In this document: piece after piece, positions 55,012 through 63,617 of the stretch
Layout: each line of letters opens with the position of its first letter
Numbering within the stretch: the stretch's first letter is position 1
Made by a program: the position numbers and the translations under genes
Assembly: GCF_016908975.1 (NCBI RefSeq)
Contig: NZ_JAFBEX010000003.1
Location: 124,001-188,000 of the forward strand
DNA: 64,000 nt
Direction of reading: 5' to 3'
Origin: Neobacillus cucumis
GTDB lineage: Bacteria > Bacillota > Bacilli > Bacillales > Cytobacillaceae
The notes under the pieces: model-generated
Told to the model about the DNA's origin: nothing
Seen by the model: only the letters and a program-made list of their open reading frames with translations
Databases searched by the model: none

Positions 55012-56029
55012 ATGGTCCGTCAACGAACAAGCCAATTTCTTAAAAAGAACAGGCGATTTACTTTTACGGGGATATCCAATTGCGGAAGCAATTGAATCTA
55101 TAGCATTACAATTACCATCTAATCGAAAGGAGGAATTAAATGGCTGTTTGGTAGAGTTAAAGCAAGGGTCACCCTTTCATGAAGTGTTGAATAATCTTGG
55201 CTTTCATAAAGATTTAGTTGGTTATGTTTATTTTGCTGAACAACATGGAAGTTTTGCTGAAGCACTTTTGGAAGGCAGCGATCTTGCTTTATTAAAGGAT
55301 AAAGATTTTAAAAAGCTGTTAAAATTATTGCAATACCCACTGTTATTGATTTTTATCACTGGTTTTTTATTCATTTTCATCGAGAACAGCTTGCTGCCAC
55401 GATTTACAACACTGTTTGCTTCACTTGGGCTTAAGGAAAATTTCTTTACAAAAGTCCTTTATGCTTTTGACCATTATTTCCCGATTGCTCTTTATACTGT
55501 CTTAAGTTCCCTCTCCCTGACAGCCATCTATTATTTTTTTGTATTCCGAAAACTCTCAATCCTTACGCAAAGGGTATTGCTTGTTCGAATCCCCATTGTC
55601 GGCAGAATCCTCAAACTATTGTTTACACACTACTTTTCCATTCAATTAAGTTTTCTTTTATCTGGCGGCATATCCGTCTCTCTTGCCCTTTCCCTTTTTG
55701 AAAAAAATCATAGACAGCCTTTTTACAGCCGAGTAGCTGAAGACATCAGAATTAAACTCGTAACTGGAGAAAATCTGAGTACAATCATAGCTTCTTATGC
55801 CTTTTTCGAAAAGGAATTTCCAATGATTATTAAACATGGTCAAGAAAATGGAAAATTAGAGCAGGAATTACTTTTTTTCAGTAAACATTGTGTAACAAGC
55901 GTGGAAGAAAGGATTGAAAAAAGTTTAAAGACCATACAACCCATACTATATGTATTTATAGGATGCCTAGTTGTTTCGATGTATTTATCAATTCTGTTAC
56001 CAATGTTCCATCTGCTAGATAGCATATAA
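54995..56029 (+). CDS. comGB: Competence pilus platform protein ComGB
   Basis: 344 residues of the GspF/PilC family. Two helical cytoplasmic domains alternate with three membrane helices (about 105-130, 155-178 and 318-340). LLSGGISVSLALSLFEK and FPMIIKHGQENGKLEQEL are family regions. It anchors pseudopilus assembly in the membrane. Its start overlaps the comGA stop by 17 bases. Confidence 0.93.
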   Translation: MMNSHKWSVNEQANFLKRTGDLLLRGYPIAEAIESIALQLPSNRKEELNGCLVELKQGSPFHEVLNNLGFHKDLVGYVYFAEQHGSFAEALLEGSDLALLKDKDFKKLLKLLQYPLLLIFITGFLFIFIENSLLPRFTTLFASLGLKENFFTKVLYAFDHYFPIALYTVLSSLSLTAIYYFFVFRKLSILTQRVLLVRIPIVGRILKLLFTHYFSIQLSFLLSGGISVSLALSLFEKNHRQPFYSRVAEDIRIKLVTGENLSTIIASYAFFEKEFPMIIKHGQENGKLEQELLFFSKHCVTSVEERIEKSLKTIQPILYVFIGCLVVSMYLSILLPMFHLLDSI

Positions 56030-56046
56030 AATTGGAGGTTATCAAA

Positions 56047-56355
56047 ATGAAGAAAAATGAAAAGGGTTTTACCTTAATCGAAATGATGATTGTTATGCTA
56101 ATCATTTCAGTTATTCTTATGATTACAATACCGAATGTTGCCAAGCACAATTCTAATATCAACAATAAAGGATGCGAAGCATACGTAAAAATGGTACAAG
56201 CACAAGTTCAAGCATATCAAATGGAGAATAATAAAATTCCAACCCTCACAGAATTACAGACTGCTGGCTACTTAAAAGATGTCAAGGGCTGTCCAAATGG
56301 ACAAGAGGTTAAGATTGATACTGATGGTAATGTCACTGCGGTTACAAATGAATAA
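56047..56355 (+). CDS. comGC: Major competence pseudopilin ComGC
   Basis: 102 residues. The type III signal peptide ends at NEKG, and FTLIEMMIVMLIISVILM is the pilin helix with the conserved Glu at +5. Cysteines in KGCEAYV and VKGCPNG probably form the disulfide known in ComGC. I chose ATG 56047, with GGAGGTT upstream. It is processed by the prepilin peptidase ComC, which is not in the window. Confidence 0.94.
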   Translation: MKKNEKGFTLIEMMIVMLIISVILMITIPNVAKHNSNINNKGCEAYVKMVQAQVQAYQMENNKIPTLTELQTAGYLKDVKGCPNGQEVKIDTDGNVTAVTNE

Positions 56356-56806
56356 TATTACAAAAATGAGCAGAAATCAAAAAGGCTTTACTTTGGTTGA
56401 ATCATTACTAGTTCTTTCGGTTTTTATGATCCTATCCTTAATCACAGCTTTCTCTTTACAACCCCAACATGATGTGTTGGAGGATAGGGTTTTTATATCA
56501 CAGCTTAGTGCAGATCTCCTTTATGCCCAACAATATGCGATTTCCCACCAAAAAGAAGTATCGATTTTAATAGTGCCAAGTCAATACAAATACTATATGT
56601 TTGCAAGTGCTGCCGGTACACCTATTGTTGAGAGGAATTACTCCACCAACATTTATCTTACTGAAGGATCACTCCCCTTAAACTTCAACTTCCTGCGGGA
56701 TGGTAATGTAAATAAATTTGGCTCCTTTTATATCCAAACAAAGAAAAACAATTATCGAATAACCTTTTTAATCGGAGAGGGACGATTTTATGTTACGGAG
56801 CTTTAA
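56348..56806 (+). CDS. comGD: Competence minor pseudopilin ComGD
   Basis: 152 residues from ATG 56348 (MNNITKMSRNQKG). The cleavage site NQKG is followed by FTLVESLLVLSVFMILSL, with Glu at +5. The rest is a soluble pilin head. The start overlaps the comGC stop, so translation is coupled. It is thought to prime or cap the pseudopilus with the other minor pilins. Confidence 0.88.
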   Translation: MNNITKMSRNQKGFTLVESLLVLSVFMILSLITAFSLQPQHDVLEDRVFISQLSADLLYAQQYAISHQKEVSILIVPSQYKYYMFASAAGTPIVERNYSTNIYLTEGSLPLNFNFLRDGNVNKFGSFYIQTKKNNYRITFLIGEGRFYVTEL

Positions 56807-57128
56807 GGGGTATTTTCTGTTGGAATTGCTGTTGTCACTCTCAACATTGTTTATGATTTGTCTATTCTTACTCCCTCTATTAATGGAGTTAAAAGACCAA
56901 TCAAGAAAATTAGAGCTAGAAAAAACCGCACAGAAATTCATGTATGAAGAACTAAAAGCAAAAATCATGGACAATCGGACTTTCTCCGATTATACAATCA
57001 AGGAAAATAATATTGAGTACAAAATTACTTGGATGAACCCTAATCCAGCTGGTCAAAAGGAGGTATGTGTAAAAATTGAAAAGAATTCAATTCAACCTGA
57101 AACCATTGTTTGTGGGATCCTCGAGTGA
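56790..57128 (+). CDS. comGE: Competence minor pseudopilin ComGE
   Basis: 112 residues. LRSFKGYFLLELLLSLSTLF is a pilin-type signal with a short leader (MLRSFKG) and a +5 Glu. The soluble part ends VCGILE and has two cysteines. It overlaps both comGD and comGF, the compact comG arrangement. Confidence 0.85.
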   Translation: MLRSFKGYFLLELLLSLSTLFMICLFLLPLLMELKDQSRKLELEKTAQKFMYEELKAKIMDNRTFSDYTIKENNIEYKITWMNPNPAGQKEVCVKIEKNSIQPETIVCGILE

Positions 57129-57552
57129 AAAAGCTTTTACCTTAATTGAGGTATTAATTTCTTTATCTATCTTTTCCACTATTGTTTACTTTATGGCACC
57201 TATTTTTCATATAATCCTAAACCAAAAAAGTACACAAATGGAATTGCAGGAAATGGAATGGGATGTATTCTCCAGTCAAATAAAGAAAGAAATTTCGACC
57301 GTCTCTCGTGCTGATATCCTTTCTGGGCGTTTAATTCTAACAAAGGGTACGGATACTGTTCAATATGAAAAATATGGACAGAATGTTAGACGGCGGGTAA
57401 ACTCCAACGGACATGAAATCGTTCTCCAAAACGTTTCACAGTACTCATTATCTCTCGTAAATAATGGAGTGAAAATTACAGTGGTGGATGTATGGGGAAA
57501 AGAATATTCAGTTACAGCCTTCTCCTTCCTAAAATGGAGTACTGGTACATGA
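57076..57552 (+). CDS. comGF: Competence minor pseudopilin ComGF
   Basis: 158 residues as given. SSSEKAFTLIEVLISLSIFS is the pilin signal, with alanine in place of the usual -1 glycine. The start is uncertain: a later in-frame codon near 57112 (GTG GGA TCC) would give a short leader like that of other pilins. QMELQEMEWDVFSSQIKKEI belongs to the soluble head. It overlaps comGE and comGG. Confidence 0.85.
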   Translation: MKRIQFNLKPLFVGSSSEKAFTLIEVLISLSIFSTIVYFMAPIFHIILNQKSTQMELQEMEWDVFSSQIKKEISTVSRADILSGRLILTKGTDTVQYEKYGQNVRRRVNSNGHEIVLQNVSQYSLSLVNNGVKITVVDVWGKEYSVTAFSFLKWSTGT

Positions 57553-57932
57553 AAAGTGATGAACGTGGGTTTACGTATCCCCTAACATTATGTACGCTAT
57601 TACTGTTCCTTATTTTTTTCTCCATGCATATTGAACAACTATTATCAGAACACAAGATGGCTGTCGAGACAGCAACAATCTTTAAACAGGAATACTACTT
57701 TCTGTTATCGGCCAAAAAAGTTGAATCACTGTATCAAACACGTGGTACGATGCCAGCAAAAGGAACCTTTGTTTATGTAAACGGTACAATGGATTACAAG
57801 GCAGAGACCCCTTCTGCTTATGTTCAGATTGTTGATTTCACACTTGTTCTTCACTTGCGTGAACCTATTATCGGATACGGATACTTTGATACTCGCTCAA
57901 AAAGTTTGATTAAATGGGTTGAAGTAAAATAA
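57549..57932 (+). CDS. comGG: Competence minor pseudopilin ComGG
   Basis: 127 residues from ATG 57549 (MKSDERG). FTYPLTLCTLLLFLIFFSMH is the pilin-like helix without the +5 Glu, which is typical of ComGG. An earlier ATG at 57534 is possible. The soluble domain ends IKWVEVK. It is the last comG gene and overlaps comGF by four bases. Confidence 0.83.
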   Translation: MKSDERGFTYPLTLCTLLLFLIFFSMHIEQLLSEHKMAVETATIFKQEYYFLLSAKKVESLYQTRGTMPAKGTFVYVNGTMDYKAETPSAYVQIVDFTLVLHLREPIIGYGYFDTRSKSLIKWVEVK

Positions 57933-57989
57933 ACGGTTAGAATGCTTAATAAATGGGCAAACTGTGACTGTGTAAAGGCAGGTGTGTCC

Positions 57990-58178
57990 ATGAAAACGAA
58001 TGATTATGTTAAATATATGACCCAAACCTTTGTTAAATATGCAGACCAACCGAAGGATGAGCGAAAACGAATTCGAATTGAGAAAAAACAAACAAAGGCT
58101 GACTTCTGGTACCGCTGGTTTGGGATTCTCCCTTATATCCTTTATTCTGAATTTAGTAAAAAACGAAGATTTAAATAG
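57990..58178 (+). CDS. yqzE: YqzE family small protein
   Basis: 62 residues. [20 protein letters not shown] and [16 protein letters not shown] are the YqzE pattern. I chose ATG 57990; an upstream in-frame start at 57942 lacks a ribosome site. The protein is basic and has a short hydrophobic part near the C-terminus. The function is unknown. It follows comGG as in other Bacilli. Confidence 0.8.
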   Translation: MKTNDYVKYMTQTFVKYADQPKDERKRIRIEKKQTKADFWYRWFGILPYILYSEFSKKRRFK

Positions 58179-58205
58179 CGGTATTCCCATACCGCTATTT
58201 TTTTT
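58174..58205 (+). terminator. Terminator of the comG-yqzE run
   Basis: AAATAGCGGTAT, TCCC loop, ATACCGCTATTTTTTTT. Confidence 0.85.
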
Positions 58206-58331
58206 GCCAAAAAGACCAAAGGAATGTAATTGACAAACACAAAACATCCTTAAATTAGAATTGTTATATAATATTGTTACAATAAATAGACAAGAATTGT
58301 GAACATTTTCTAAACATATAGTGTTAACATT

Positions 58332-58346
58332 GTTAACTCCGTTCCT
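58332..58346. promoter_or_regulatory. GTTAAC-ATT-GTTAAC-like palindrome upstream of the HTH regulator
   Basis: Two GTTAAC hexamers near 58322-58337 are separated by three bases, within the 223-base gap before the regulator gene. It could be an operator for the downstream gene product. No family consensus is known to me, so this is a suggestion only. Confidence 0.25.
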
Positions 58347-58404
58347 AAGTATTTTCCCCTGTATTATAATGGGAATAAATTATGGGGGTTCGAGGTGAAC
58401 AGTG

Positions 58405-59103
58405 ATGGAACAAACATTAAAAATAACCAACGTTTTGTCAGATCCAACACGGTACTACATTTATCAATACATTACCAAACGTCATCAAGAAGTAACCGTT
58501 CAAGAGATAGCTGAAAATTTCAATATTCACCCAAATGTAGCCAGACTACATTTATCTAAGTTAGAAGATGTGAATATGTTAGCTTCTGAAACAAAGAAAA
58601 CTGGAAAAGGCGGAAGACCTAGCCGACTCTACCGTTTATCTGATGATGTCATCCAACTGCATTTTCCTTACCGCGACTACATGCTTTTATCAAAAGTAGC
58701 CATTCAAACGATGATAACACTTGGTGAAGTGGGAAAAAAAGCATTGTATATGACAGGTAAACGCTTTGGAACTGAAGTGATTGAACAGGAAATGGCCAAA
58801 AGAGCGCCAGGCAACGAATTAGAATTCGAACAAAAATTGGCGATTTTAAAAAGCGCTGCTACCCTTGCAGGTTTTTATCCTGAGTTTGAAGCAAATGGCG
58901 ATCAAACAAAAATTTACTTTAAGATTTTTAATTGTCCGTTTAAAGAAGTAGCGAAGGAACATACTGAAACGATTTGCAATATGCACCATGAATTCTTAAA
59001 AGGCATGTTCAATGCTTTATTCGAATCAGTAGAATTAATTGAAAAAGAAAACATGATTACTGGCTGTGAAACTTGTTCTTACCAAGCTCTTGTGACAAAC
59101 TAA
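58405..59103 (+). CDS. HTH regulator with C-terminal cysteine cluster (SufR-like, COG2345 type)
   Basis: 232 residues. A winged helix-turn-helix (about 8-85, VQEIAENFNIHPNVARLHLSK) is followed by a helical dimer region and a cysteine-rich end: FNCPFKEV, ETICNMHHEF and ITGCETCSY. This layout resembles SufR-type regulators that bind an Fe-S cluster or metal. I chose ATG 58405, with GAGGTG 7 bases upstream. B. subtilis has no equivalent at this place. The target genes are unknown. Confidence 0.78.
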   Translation: MEQTLKITNVLSDPTRYYIYQYITKRHQEVTVQEIAENFNIHPNVARLHLSKLEDVNMLASETKKTGKGGRPSRLYRLSDDVIQLHFPYRDYMLLSKVAIQTMITLGEVGKKALYMTGKRFGTEVIEQEMAKRAPGNELEFEQKLAILKSAATLAGFYPEFEANGDQTKIYFKIFNCPFKEVAKEHTETICNMHHEFLKGMFNALFESVELIEKENMITGCETCSYQALVTN

Positions 59104-59185
59104 TTAGTGTCAAATGTTTACATTATGCCTCCTTTTCCTTTATAATATTGTATGATGGTATAGCAGGTAAAAAGGGGGTATACAT

Positions 59186-59428
59186 ATGGATCGCATGTTC
59201 AGAGTTTGTGGTTTTTGGACTGGTATTTTTACCGTAATGCTCTATCTGGGTCATATGGACAGAACAGCAATGCTATTCTTAGCTCAAACAGGATTTTTTG
59301 TTCTGCTTAGCTACCTAAAACTTTCCGAGCGTATGTATTTGTATGTGTTCGGGGCATATTTAACTATTTTCTTCGTCGGCTTTACCTACTGGACAACGTT
59401 TATGATGCCGCTTGGCGCAGGAGAGTAA
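59186..59428 (+). CDS. yqgY: DUF2626 small membrane protein YqgY
   Basis: 80 residues, three hydrophobic helices. MDRMFRVCGFWTGIFTVMLY and FFVGFTYWTTFMMPLG are characteristic of DUF2626. AAAGGGGG precedes the ATG. The function is unknown. It stands between the HTH regulator and a repeat element. Confidence 0.83.
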   Translation: MDRMFRVCGFWTGIFTVMLYLGHMDRTAMLFLAQTGFFVLLSYLKLSERMYLYVFGAYLTIFFVGFTYWTTFMMPLGAGE

Positions 59429-59467
59429 TAAGAAAAACTAAGGTGCTTAGAAAGCGCTTTAGGATTA

Positions 59468-59610
59468 GAAAAGCGCAAGGCGCTTAGCCTTCGGCGACAA
59501 GCACAAGCCAATCCGGCCGAAAGGTTGTTCTTTAACCTTTTGGACGGATTGGCTTGTGACCTCGAGCCGATGGCGCCTGGAGCTAGACAATTCTCAAAGT
59601 CCAAATTTAT
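59468..59610 (+). repeat. GCGC-rich intergenic repeat, copy 8
   Basis: GAAAAGCGCAAGGCGCTTAG, inner hairpin CAAGCCAATCCGGCCGAAAG with TTTTGGACGGATTGGCTTGT, and close GATGGCGCCTGGAGCTAGAC. It lies between convergent yqgY and the MidA-like gene. Confidence 0.8.
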
Positions 59611-59629
59611 ACATTCATATCTTTAAATT

Positions 59630-59656
59630 AAAACGCCGGAGGCCCGGCGTTTTTTA
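59630..59656 (-). terminator. Terminator of the MidA-like gene
   Basis: AACGCCGG, short loop, CCGGCGTTTT on the minus strand, overlapping the stop codon. The plus strand also ends in TTTTTT, so it may serve yqgY too. Confidence 0.75.
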
Positions 59657-60748
59657 TTCTGGAAAAACATCTTTTTCTCTTAATTGGAGACCTTTATGCT
59701 GGATGATGATATGAAAAAACGAACTCATCCCTGATGGCATAATTAAACTCCGTATTGCTCGATTTTTTTTGCTAACTTCTGAAAAAGGATTGGGATCATA
59801 ATGATTCTCTAATTCCTTTAGGATACCCGTCTTAATAAGAAATTCATCCTGCCTAAGTTTCGTTAGCTGCTCCAGCTGATACAGCCTCCCTTTTTGAACA
59901 AGATAATCAAAGTGAATATGTGTGGTTATATCCATTTCTCCTGGAAACTTCAAAACATTTTCCATCATATTATGTTGATGGTAGCCTCTTAAACTCCCCT
60001 TTTTATGTAAGGGATGATTCCATTCCTCATTGGAATAGCCATAATCTGCTGTCACCATAATTCCTTCATTTAAGACGTTTGACATATCCTTAAGCATCTT
60101 ATCCATTGCTAATGGAATTTCCAACCGCTGTTTTTCACTTATACCCAATTGGCTTTCTGCTAAAAATGATAAAATCTCATGATTAGTTAAAGAAACCGTT
60201 TGTTCATACAATTCTCCTTCATCCGTGATCCCCACCATTACTTCCACAAGCTCACCATTCATTTTTTCAATAACATGAACAGGGAGAGCATCAAAAAGTT
60301 CATTAGAAAAAATCATGCCAGAAAAGGGTTCAATCTCTTCCAAACTCTCTACTTGTACAAATGAAAAATGAGGAGAAAGTAATTCGCGTTGTAGTTTTTG
60401 ATGATATGGACTACTTTCCACTATCATATATTGGATGGGTCCTTGAACCGAATCATGCCATTCTTGTAAAAAAGCATTTGCAAAACGACCGGTTCCAGCT
60501 CCAATTTCACAAAATACAGGCGGTAGTTTTAATTGATTACATATGTGGAAAAACCATTTAGCTAGAAGTCTTCCGTATACATCTGAAATATTACTGGTCG
60601 TAATAAAATCTCCCTGCCTGCCGATTTTTGGTTTTTCTCTCATATAGTAACCTAATTCCGGATGATAAAGAGCAGCAGATATATAATCAGCATAAGTGAT
60701 GAGCCCATTAGGCGAATTAATAATTAATTGTTGTAAATATGTAATCAT
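59654..60748 (-). CDS. SAM-dependent methyltransferase, MidA/NDUFAF7 family
   Basis: 364 residues. YADYISAALYHPELGYYM near the N-terminus and FCEIGAGTGRFANAFL (SAM loop) match the DUF185/MidA family. IFSNELFDALPVHVIE is another hallmark. Mitochondrial relatives methylate an arginine of a complex I subunit; the bacterial substrate is unknown. I chose ATG 60748, with AAAAGGAG four bases upstream. It follows yqgX by ten bases and is probably co-transcribed. Confidence 0.88.
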   Translation of the reverse strand: MITYLQQLIINSPNGLITYADYISAALYHPELGYYMREKPKIGRQGDFITTSNISDVYGRLLAKWFFHICNQLKLPPVFCEIGAGTGRFANAFLQEWHDSVQGPIQYMIVESSPYHQKLQRELLSPHFSFVQVESLEEIEPFSGMIFSNELFDALPVHVIEKMNGELVEVMVGITDEGELYEQTVSLTNHEILSFLAESQLGISEKQRLEIPLAMDKMLKDMSNVLNEGIMVTADYGYSNEEWNHPLHKKGSLRGYHQHNMMENVLKFPGEMDITTHIHFDYLVQKGRLYQLEQLTKLRQDEFLIKTGILKELENHYDPNPFSEVSKKNRAIRSLIMPSGMSSFFHIIIQHKGLQLREKDVFPE

Positions 60749-60758
60749 GTTACTCCTT

Positions 60759-61394
60759 TTAAAAACCATTTAAAAATGGATTACTGTCCATTTCTTCTCC
60801 AATGGTTGTCACAGGACCATGTCCTGACAAGACATATGTTTCCTCTGGTAAGCTCAAGAGTTTATCGTGAATACTCTTTAATAGCTGTGCCGAATTTCCC
60901 CCAGGTAGATCTGTACGCCCGATTCCTCCTTGAAATAACGCATCCCCTGAAATAATAACATCCTTTTCTTTAAAGTAATAAGAAACACTGCCAGGTGAAT
61001 GCCCTGGTGTATGATAAACATGAAAAGAAAAACCGTCTAGTTCCATGTTCCCTTCATGCTGGATGATATGATCTGCCGGCATAGCCTTAATAGGTTCAAT
61101 GCCCATAAATAATTGAGAGCCGTTCAACCTCGGGTCTTCAAGCCATTTTTCTTCTTGTTTATGAATATAAACTGGAATGTTATAAGTGTCCCTAATCAGA
61201 TCCACAGCACCGATATGATCAAAATGGGCATGTGTTAACAGAACAGCAATTGGCTTTAATTTTCTTTGATTCAGCAATTGGATTAATTTGTTCCCTTCTT
61301 CTCCCGGATCAAAGATTAAGCATGTCTTATCCGGATTTTCTACAATATAGCAATTCGTTTGCAAGGGTCCTAAAGGGATTTGCTGCCATTTCAT
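60759..61394 (-). CDS. yqgX: Metallo-beta-lactamase-fold hydrolase YqgX
   Basis: 211 residues. The metal site LTHAHFDHIGAVD (HxHxDH), the bridging ligand region HTPGHSPGSVSYY, and ISGDALFQGGIGRTDLPGG are typical of glyoxalase II-like hydrolases. I chose ATG 61394, with GGGAGGAA upstream; this gives the length of B. subtilis YqgX. It probably hydrolyses a thioester or methylglyoxal adduct; the substrate is not shown. Confidence 0.92.
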   Translation of the reverse strand: MKWQQIPLGPLQTNCYIVENPDKTCLIFDPGEEGNKLIQLLNQRKLKPIAVLLTHAHFDHIGAVDLIRDTYNIPVYIHKQEEKWLEDPRLNGSQLFMGIEPIKAMPADHIIQHEGNMELDGFSFHVYHTPGHSPGSVSYYFKEKDVIISGDALFQGGIGRTDLPGGNSAQLLKSIHDKLLSLPEETYVLSGHGPVTTIGEEMDSNPFLNGF

Positions 61395-61598
61395 ATAAAT
61401 TGTTCCTCCCATACATAAATACATCAAATTTATTTTACACTAAAGAGGATTGGAGCGAAAGCAGTCAAGAGCTCCTTATTTGTCCTCGACAAACACAATA
61501 AAAAAATATAAAATAGGAAATGAATGGATATAAATTAGTTACATAATTTTTGGAAATGTGAGGCATCTTGCCTGCTTTAACGAAAAGGGGGATTTAGG

Positions 61599-61775
61599 AT
61601 GGGTTTAGTGATTATTTTTGCTCTCGTAACAATCCTTGCGGCTTATGGTGGATATAGTTCTTTGAAAAATAAGAACTTCCTTGCTGCTTTCTGGGGTGTA
61701 GCTTCATTTCTAGTTTTCGGCTGGTTTACAGTAATGACAATTATTGAATCCGGTTTCCCAACTGGAACCCACTGA
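61599..61775 (+). CDS. yqgW: DUF2759 small membrane protein YqgW
   Basis: 58 residues, easily missed. MGLVIIFALVTILAAYGGYS starts the first of two hydrophobic helices, and FGWFTVMTIIESGFPTGTH ends the protein. AAAAGGGGG lies upstream of the ATG. It matches the DUF2759/YqgW family by pattern and place. The function is unknown. Confidence 0.8.
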   Translation: MGLVIIFALVTILAAYGGYSSLKNKNFLAAFWGVASFLVFGWFTVMTIIESGFPTGTH

Positions 61776-61781
61776 TCCATG

Positions 61782-61912
61782 AAAAAGCGGAAGGCGCCTG
61801 GTTATCGGCGACAGGCACAAGCCAATCCGGCCGAAACCTTTTGACGGATTGGCTTGTGACCTCGAGCCGATGTCGCCTGGAGCTGGACAATTATCGAAGT
61901 CAAAATTTATAC
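61782..61912 (+). repeat. GCGC-rich intergenic repeat, copy 9
   Basis: GAAAAAGCGGAAGGCGCCTG, inner hairpin ACAAGCCAATCCGGCCGAAA with TTTTGACGGATTGGCTTGTG, and close TGTCGCCTGGAGCTGGAC plus CGAAGTCAAAATTTATA. It is very similar to copy 8, 2.3 kb away. Confidence 0.8.
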
Positions 61913-61925
61913 TTTCCTATTCTTG

Positions 61926-61959
61926 CAAAAAAAGACTGTCAACGGACAGTCTTTTTTTG
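61926..61959. terminator. Terminator between yqgW and yqgV
   Basis: AAAAAAAGACTGTC and its complement GACAGTCTTTTTTT around AACG suit both strands. Confidence 0.85.
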
Positions 61960-61966
61960 CTTTTTC

Positions 61967-62284
61967 TTATTCTCCTTGAAGCAGACTGTTAACCCGCTCA
62001 ACCTTATATTCCATTGTTCGCTTAACATCTCTGCGATCATCAATCCGAATTGTTGTCGCCACTCGTTTGATCCCTTCAGAGAATGGAACCTCATGCATTG
62101 CCTGAATAACTTCAAAAAGAACTGGGAGGTCTCCTTCAATAATCGTATTCATTGGTGTTAATTGAAACTTAATTTTCCCTTCCGTTTCATACTGTCTTAA
62201 TACCTTTTGAACACTTGCTACGTATTTGCTTACACTTGGTGTTTCAGTTCCAATTGGAATAACTGTCACATCTACAATTGCCAT
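61967..62284 (-). CDS. yqgV: MTH1187-type thiamine-binding protein YqgV
   Basis: 105 residues, ferredoxin-like fold. VTVIPIGTETPSVSKYVA and KFQLTPMNTIIEGDLPVLFE are the MTH1187/YkoF-like pattern. Family members bind thiamine or similar ligands as tetramers; the cellular role is unclear. It is upstream of a bidirectional terminator, and yqgU precedes it. Confidence 0.9.
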   Translation of the reverse strand: MAIVDVTVIPIGTETPSVSKYVASVQKVLRQYETEGKIKFQLTPMNTIIEGDLPVLFEVIQAMHEVPFSEGIKRVATTIRIDDRRDVKRTMEYKVERVNSLLQGE

Positions 62285-62349
62285 TCAAATCACCATCTTT
62301 GTATATTTTGTAACCCTTTGTGATTTTACCATAACCATCTCTAAAGTAA

Positions 62350-62382
62350 AAAAAGAATGACCTTTTCGTCATTCTTTTATTA
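62350..62382 (-). terminator. Terminator of yqgU
   Basis: AAAAGAATGACG, short loop, GGTCATTCTTTTTTT on the minus strand. Confidence 0.75.
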
Positions 62383-63517
62383 AGTCATAGATTTTCTTTT
62401 CATTTAAATCAATTATTTTTTCAAAGCTATTACCCATTAATGCTGCATTTCCTGATGGGGAAACTGAAAGAGGAACATTTTCCAATCCTCCTAGAAGGAT
62501 CTCACTGCTGCCCTTCTCGAGGTCATAACGCATAAGTTGGAACCCTTCTGAATAGGTATCCTCATCACCACTCGTGAGCGGTTTGAAGGTGATAAATTGC
62601 TTCTTTCCCTCACTATAATCATAAAAGGGTACCAGCCAATCTGAATAACTCGTTAACTGTGGGATTGAAAAGCTGAACAACTTCTTTAGCTTCTTATCAA
62701 AAAAAGAATAGTCAGCGACAGACTTGTCCTGTTTGTTTGCTGACACTGTCATTAGCATATTCCGATATACTTCAAATTGAATAATATTTGCAAAAACTGT
62801 TGTTTCTCCTTCTGTTCCGAATCCATTAAAACTTAGCGGGGCATCCAGTGAAGGACTATTTCGATTCCAATTTAAATACGCAATCTCATCTTTGTTGATC
62901 CATTTGATAAAGGGCTCAGGGAAATGAAGAACGGTGGTACTCGCATCCTTCGTATCTAATAAATTTAGTTGAAAGCTCCAGTCTTCCGCAAATTTGGTGA
63001 CAAGAATTTGAGATTCATTATACGGATTCCACTCAAAATCTAAATCATAGGAAGGAAAAGTCTTCTTAAGGAGTTCAGTTCCTTTAGAATCAATGATGGT
63101 AACCAGTCCCTCATTGGAGGATGGTGAGGAATGAATTAATAGATATTTCTTTGATGGGCTGATTTGTACATTGACAATGGGATTTTCTGTTTTATAGATT
63201 AATTTGTTCTTCCCTGTAATAAGATTATAAAGATAGAGATGGGAAGATTGTTTTAAGTTCGTAACATAGAAGATTTGTTGATCTGATAGCCAGCCAATTA
63301 CCTTATAAAACTCTCCTTGATCTGCTGAAATCGATATTGGCATTTTCCATTCCTTGACTAGCGGGACAACTGATTCCTTTGTTTTTTCATCTTTAATGGG
63401 TATTTTTTGTTTAGTTTGTTCCTGTCCGGAACAAGCACTTAAGAAGAGGGACGACAAAATAAAGATTAGCAACATGAATGCATAATTTGCTTGTTTTAGT
63501 GTCTTGAAATGAATCAA
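62369..63517 (-). CDS. yqgU: YqgU-like lipoprotein with beta-propeller-like domain
   Basis: 382 residues. A signal sequence ends in the lipobox LFLSAC (about residue 29). The rest has repeated strands with SKKYLLIHSSPSS, DFEWNPYNESQILVTKF and PLSVSPSGNAALMGNSF, like WD/propeller repeats. B. subtilis YqgU is a lipoprotein of unknown function in the same place. The assignment rests on synteny and signal type. Confidence 0.8.
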   Translation of the reverse strand: MIHFKTLKQANYAFMLLIFILSSLFLSACSGQEQTKQKIPIKDEKTKESVVPLVKEWKMPISISADQGEFYKVIGWLSDQQIFYVTNLKQSSHLYLYNLITGKNKLIYKTENPIVNVQISPSKKYLLIHSSPSSNEGLVTIIDSKGTELLKKTFPSYDLDFEWNPYNESQILVTKFAEDWSFQLNLLDTKDASTTVLHFPEPFIKWINKDEIAYLNWNRNSPSLDAPLSFNGFGTEGETTVFANIIQFEVYRNMLMTVSANKQDKSVADYSFFDKKLKKLFSFSIPQLTSYSDWLVPFYDYSEGKKQFITFKPLTSGDEDTYSEGFQLMRYDLEKGSSEILLGGLENVPLSVSPSGNAALMGNSFEKIIDLNEKKIYDLIKE

Positions 63518-63617
63518 GTCGTCTCCTCCTTATCACTATCAATGGAAGATTTAGATGCTAGTTTCACTCTATTGTAATGACAATATTTATAGATTACAAG
63601 TGAAGAACATGTAAAAT

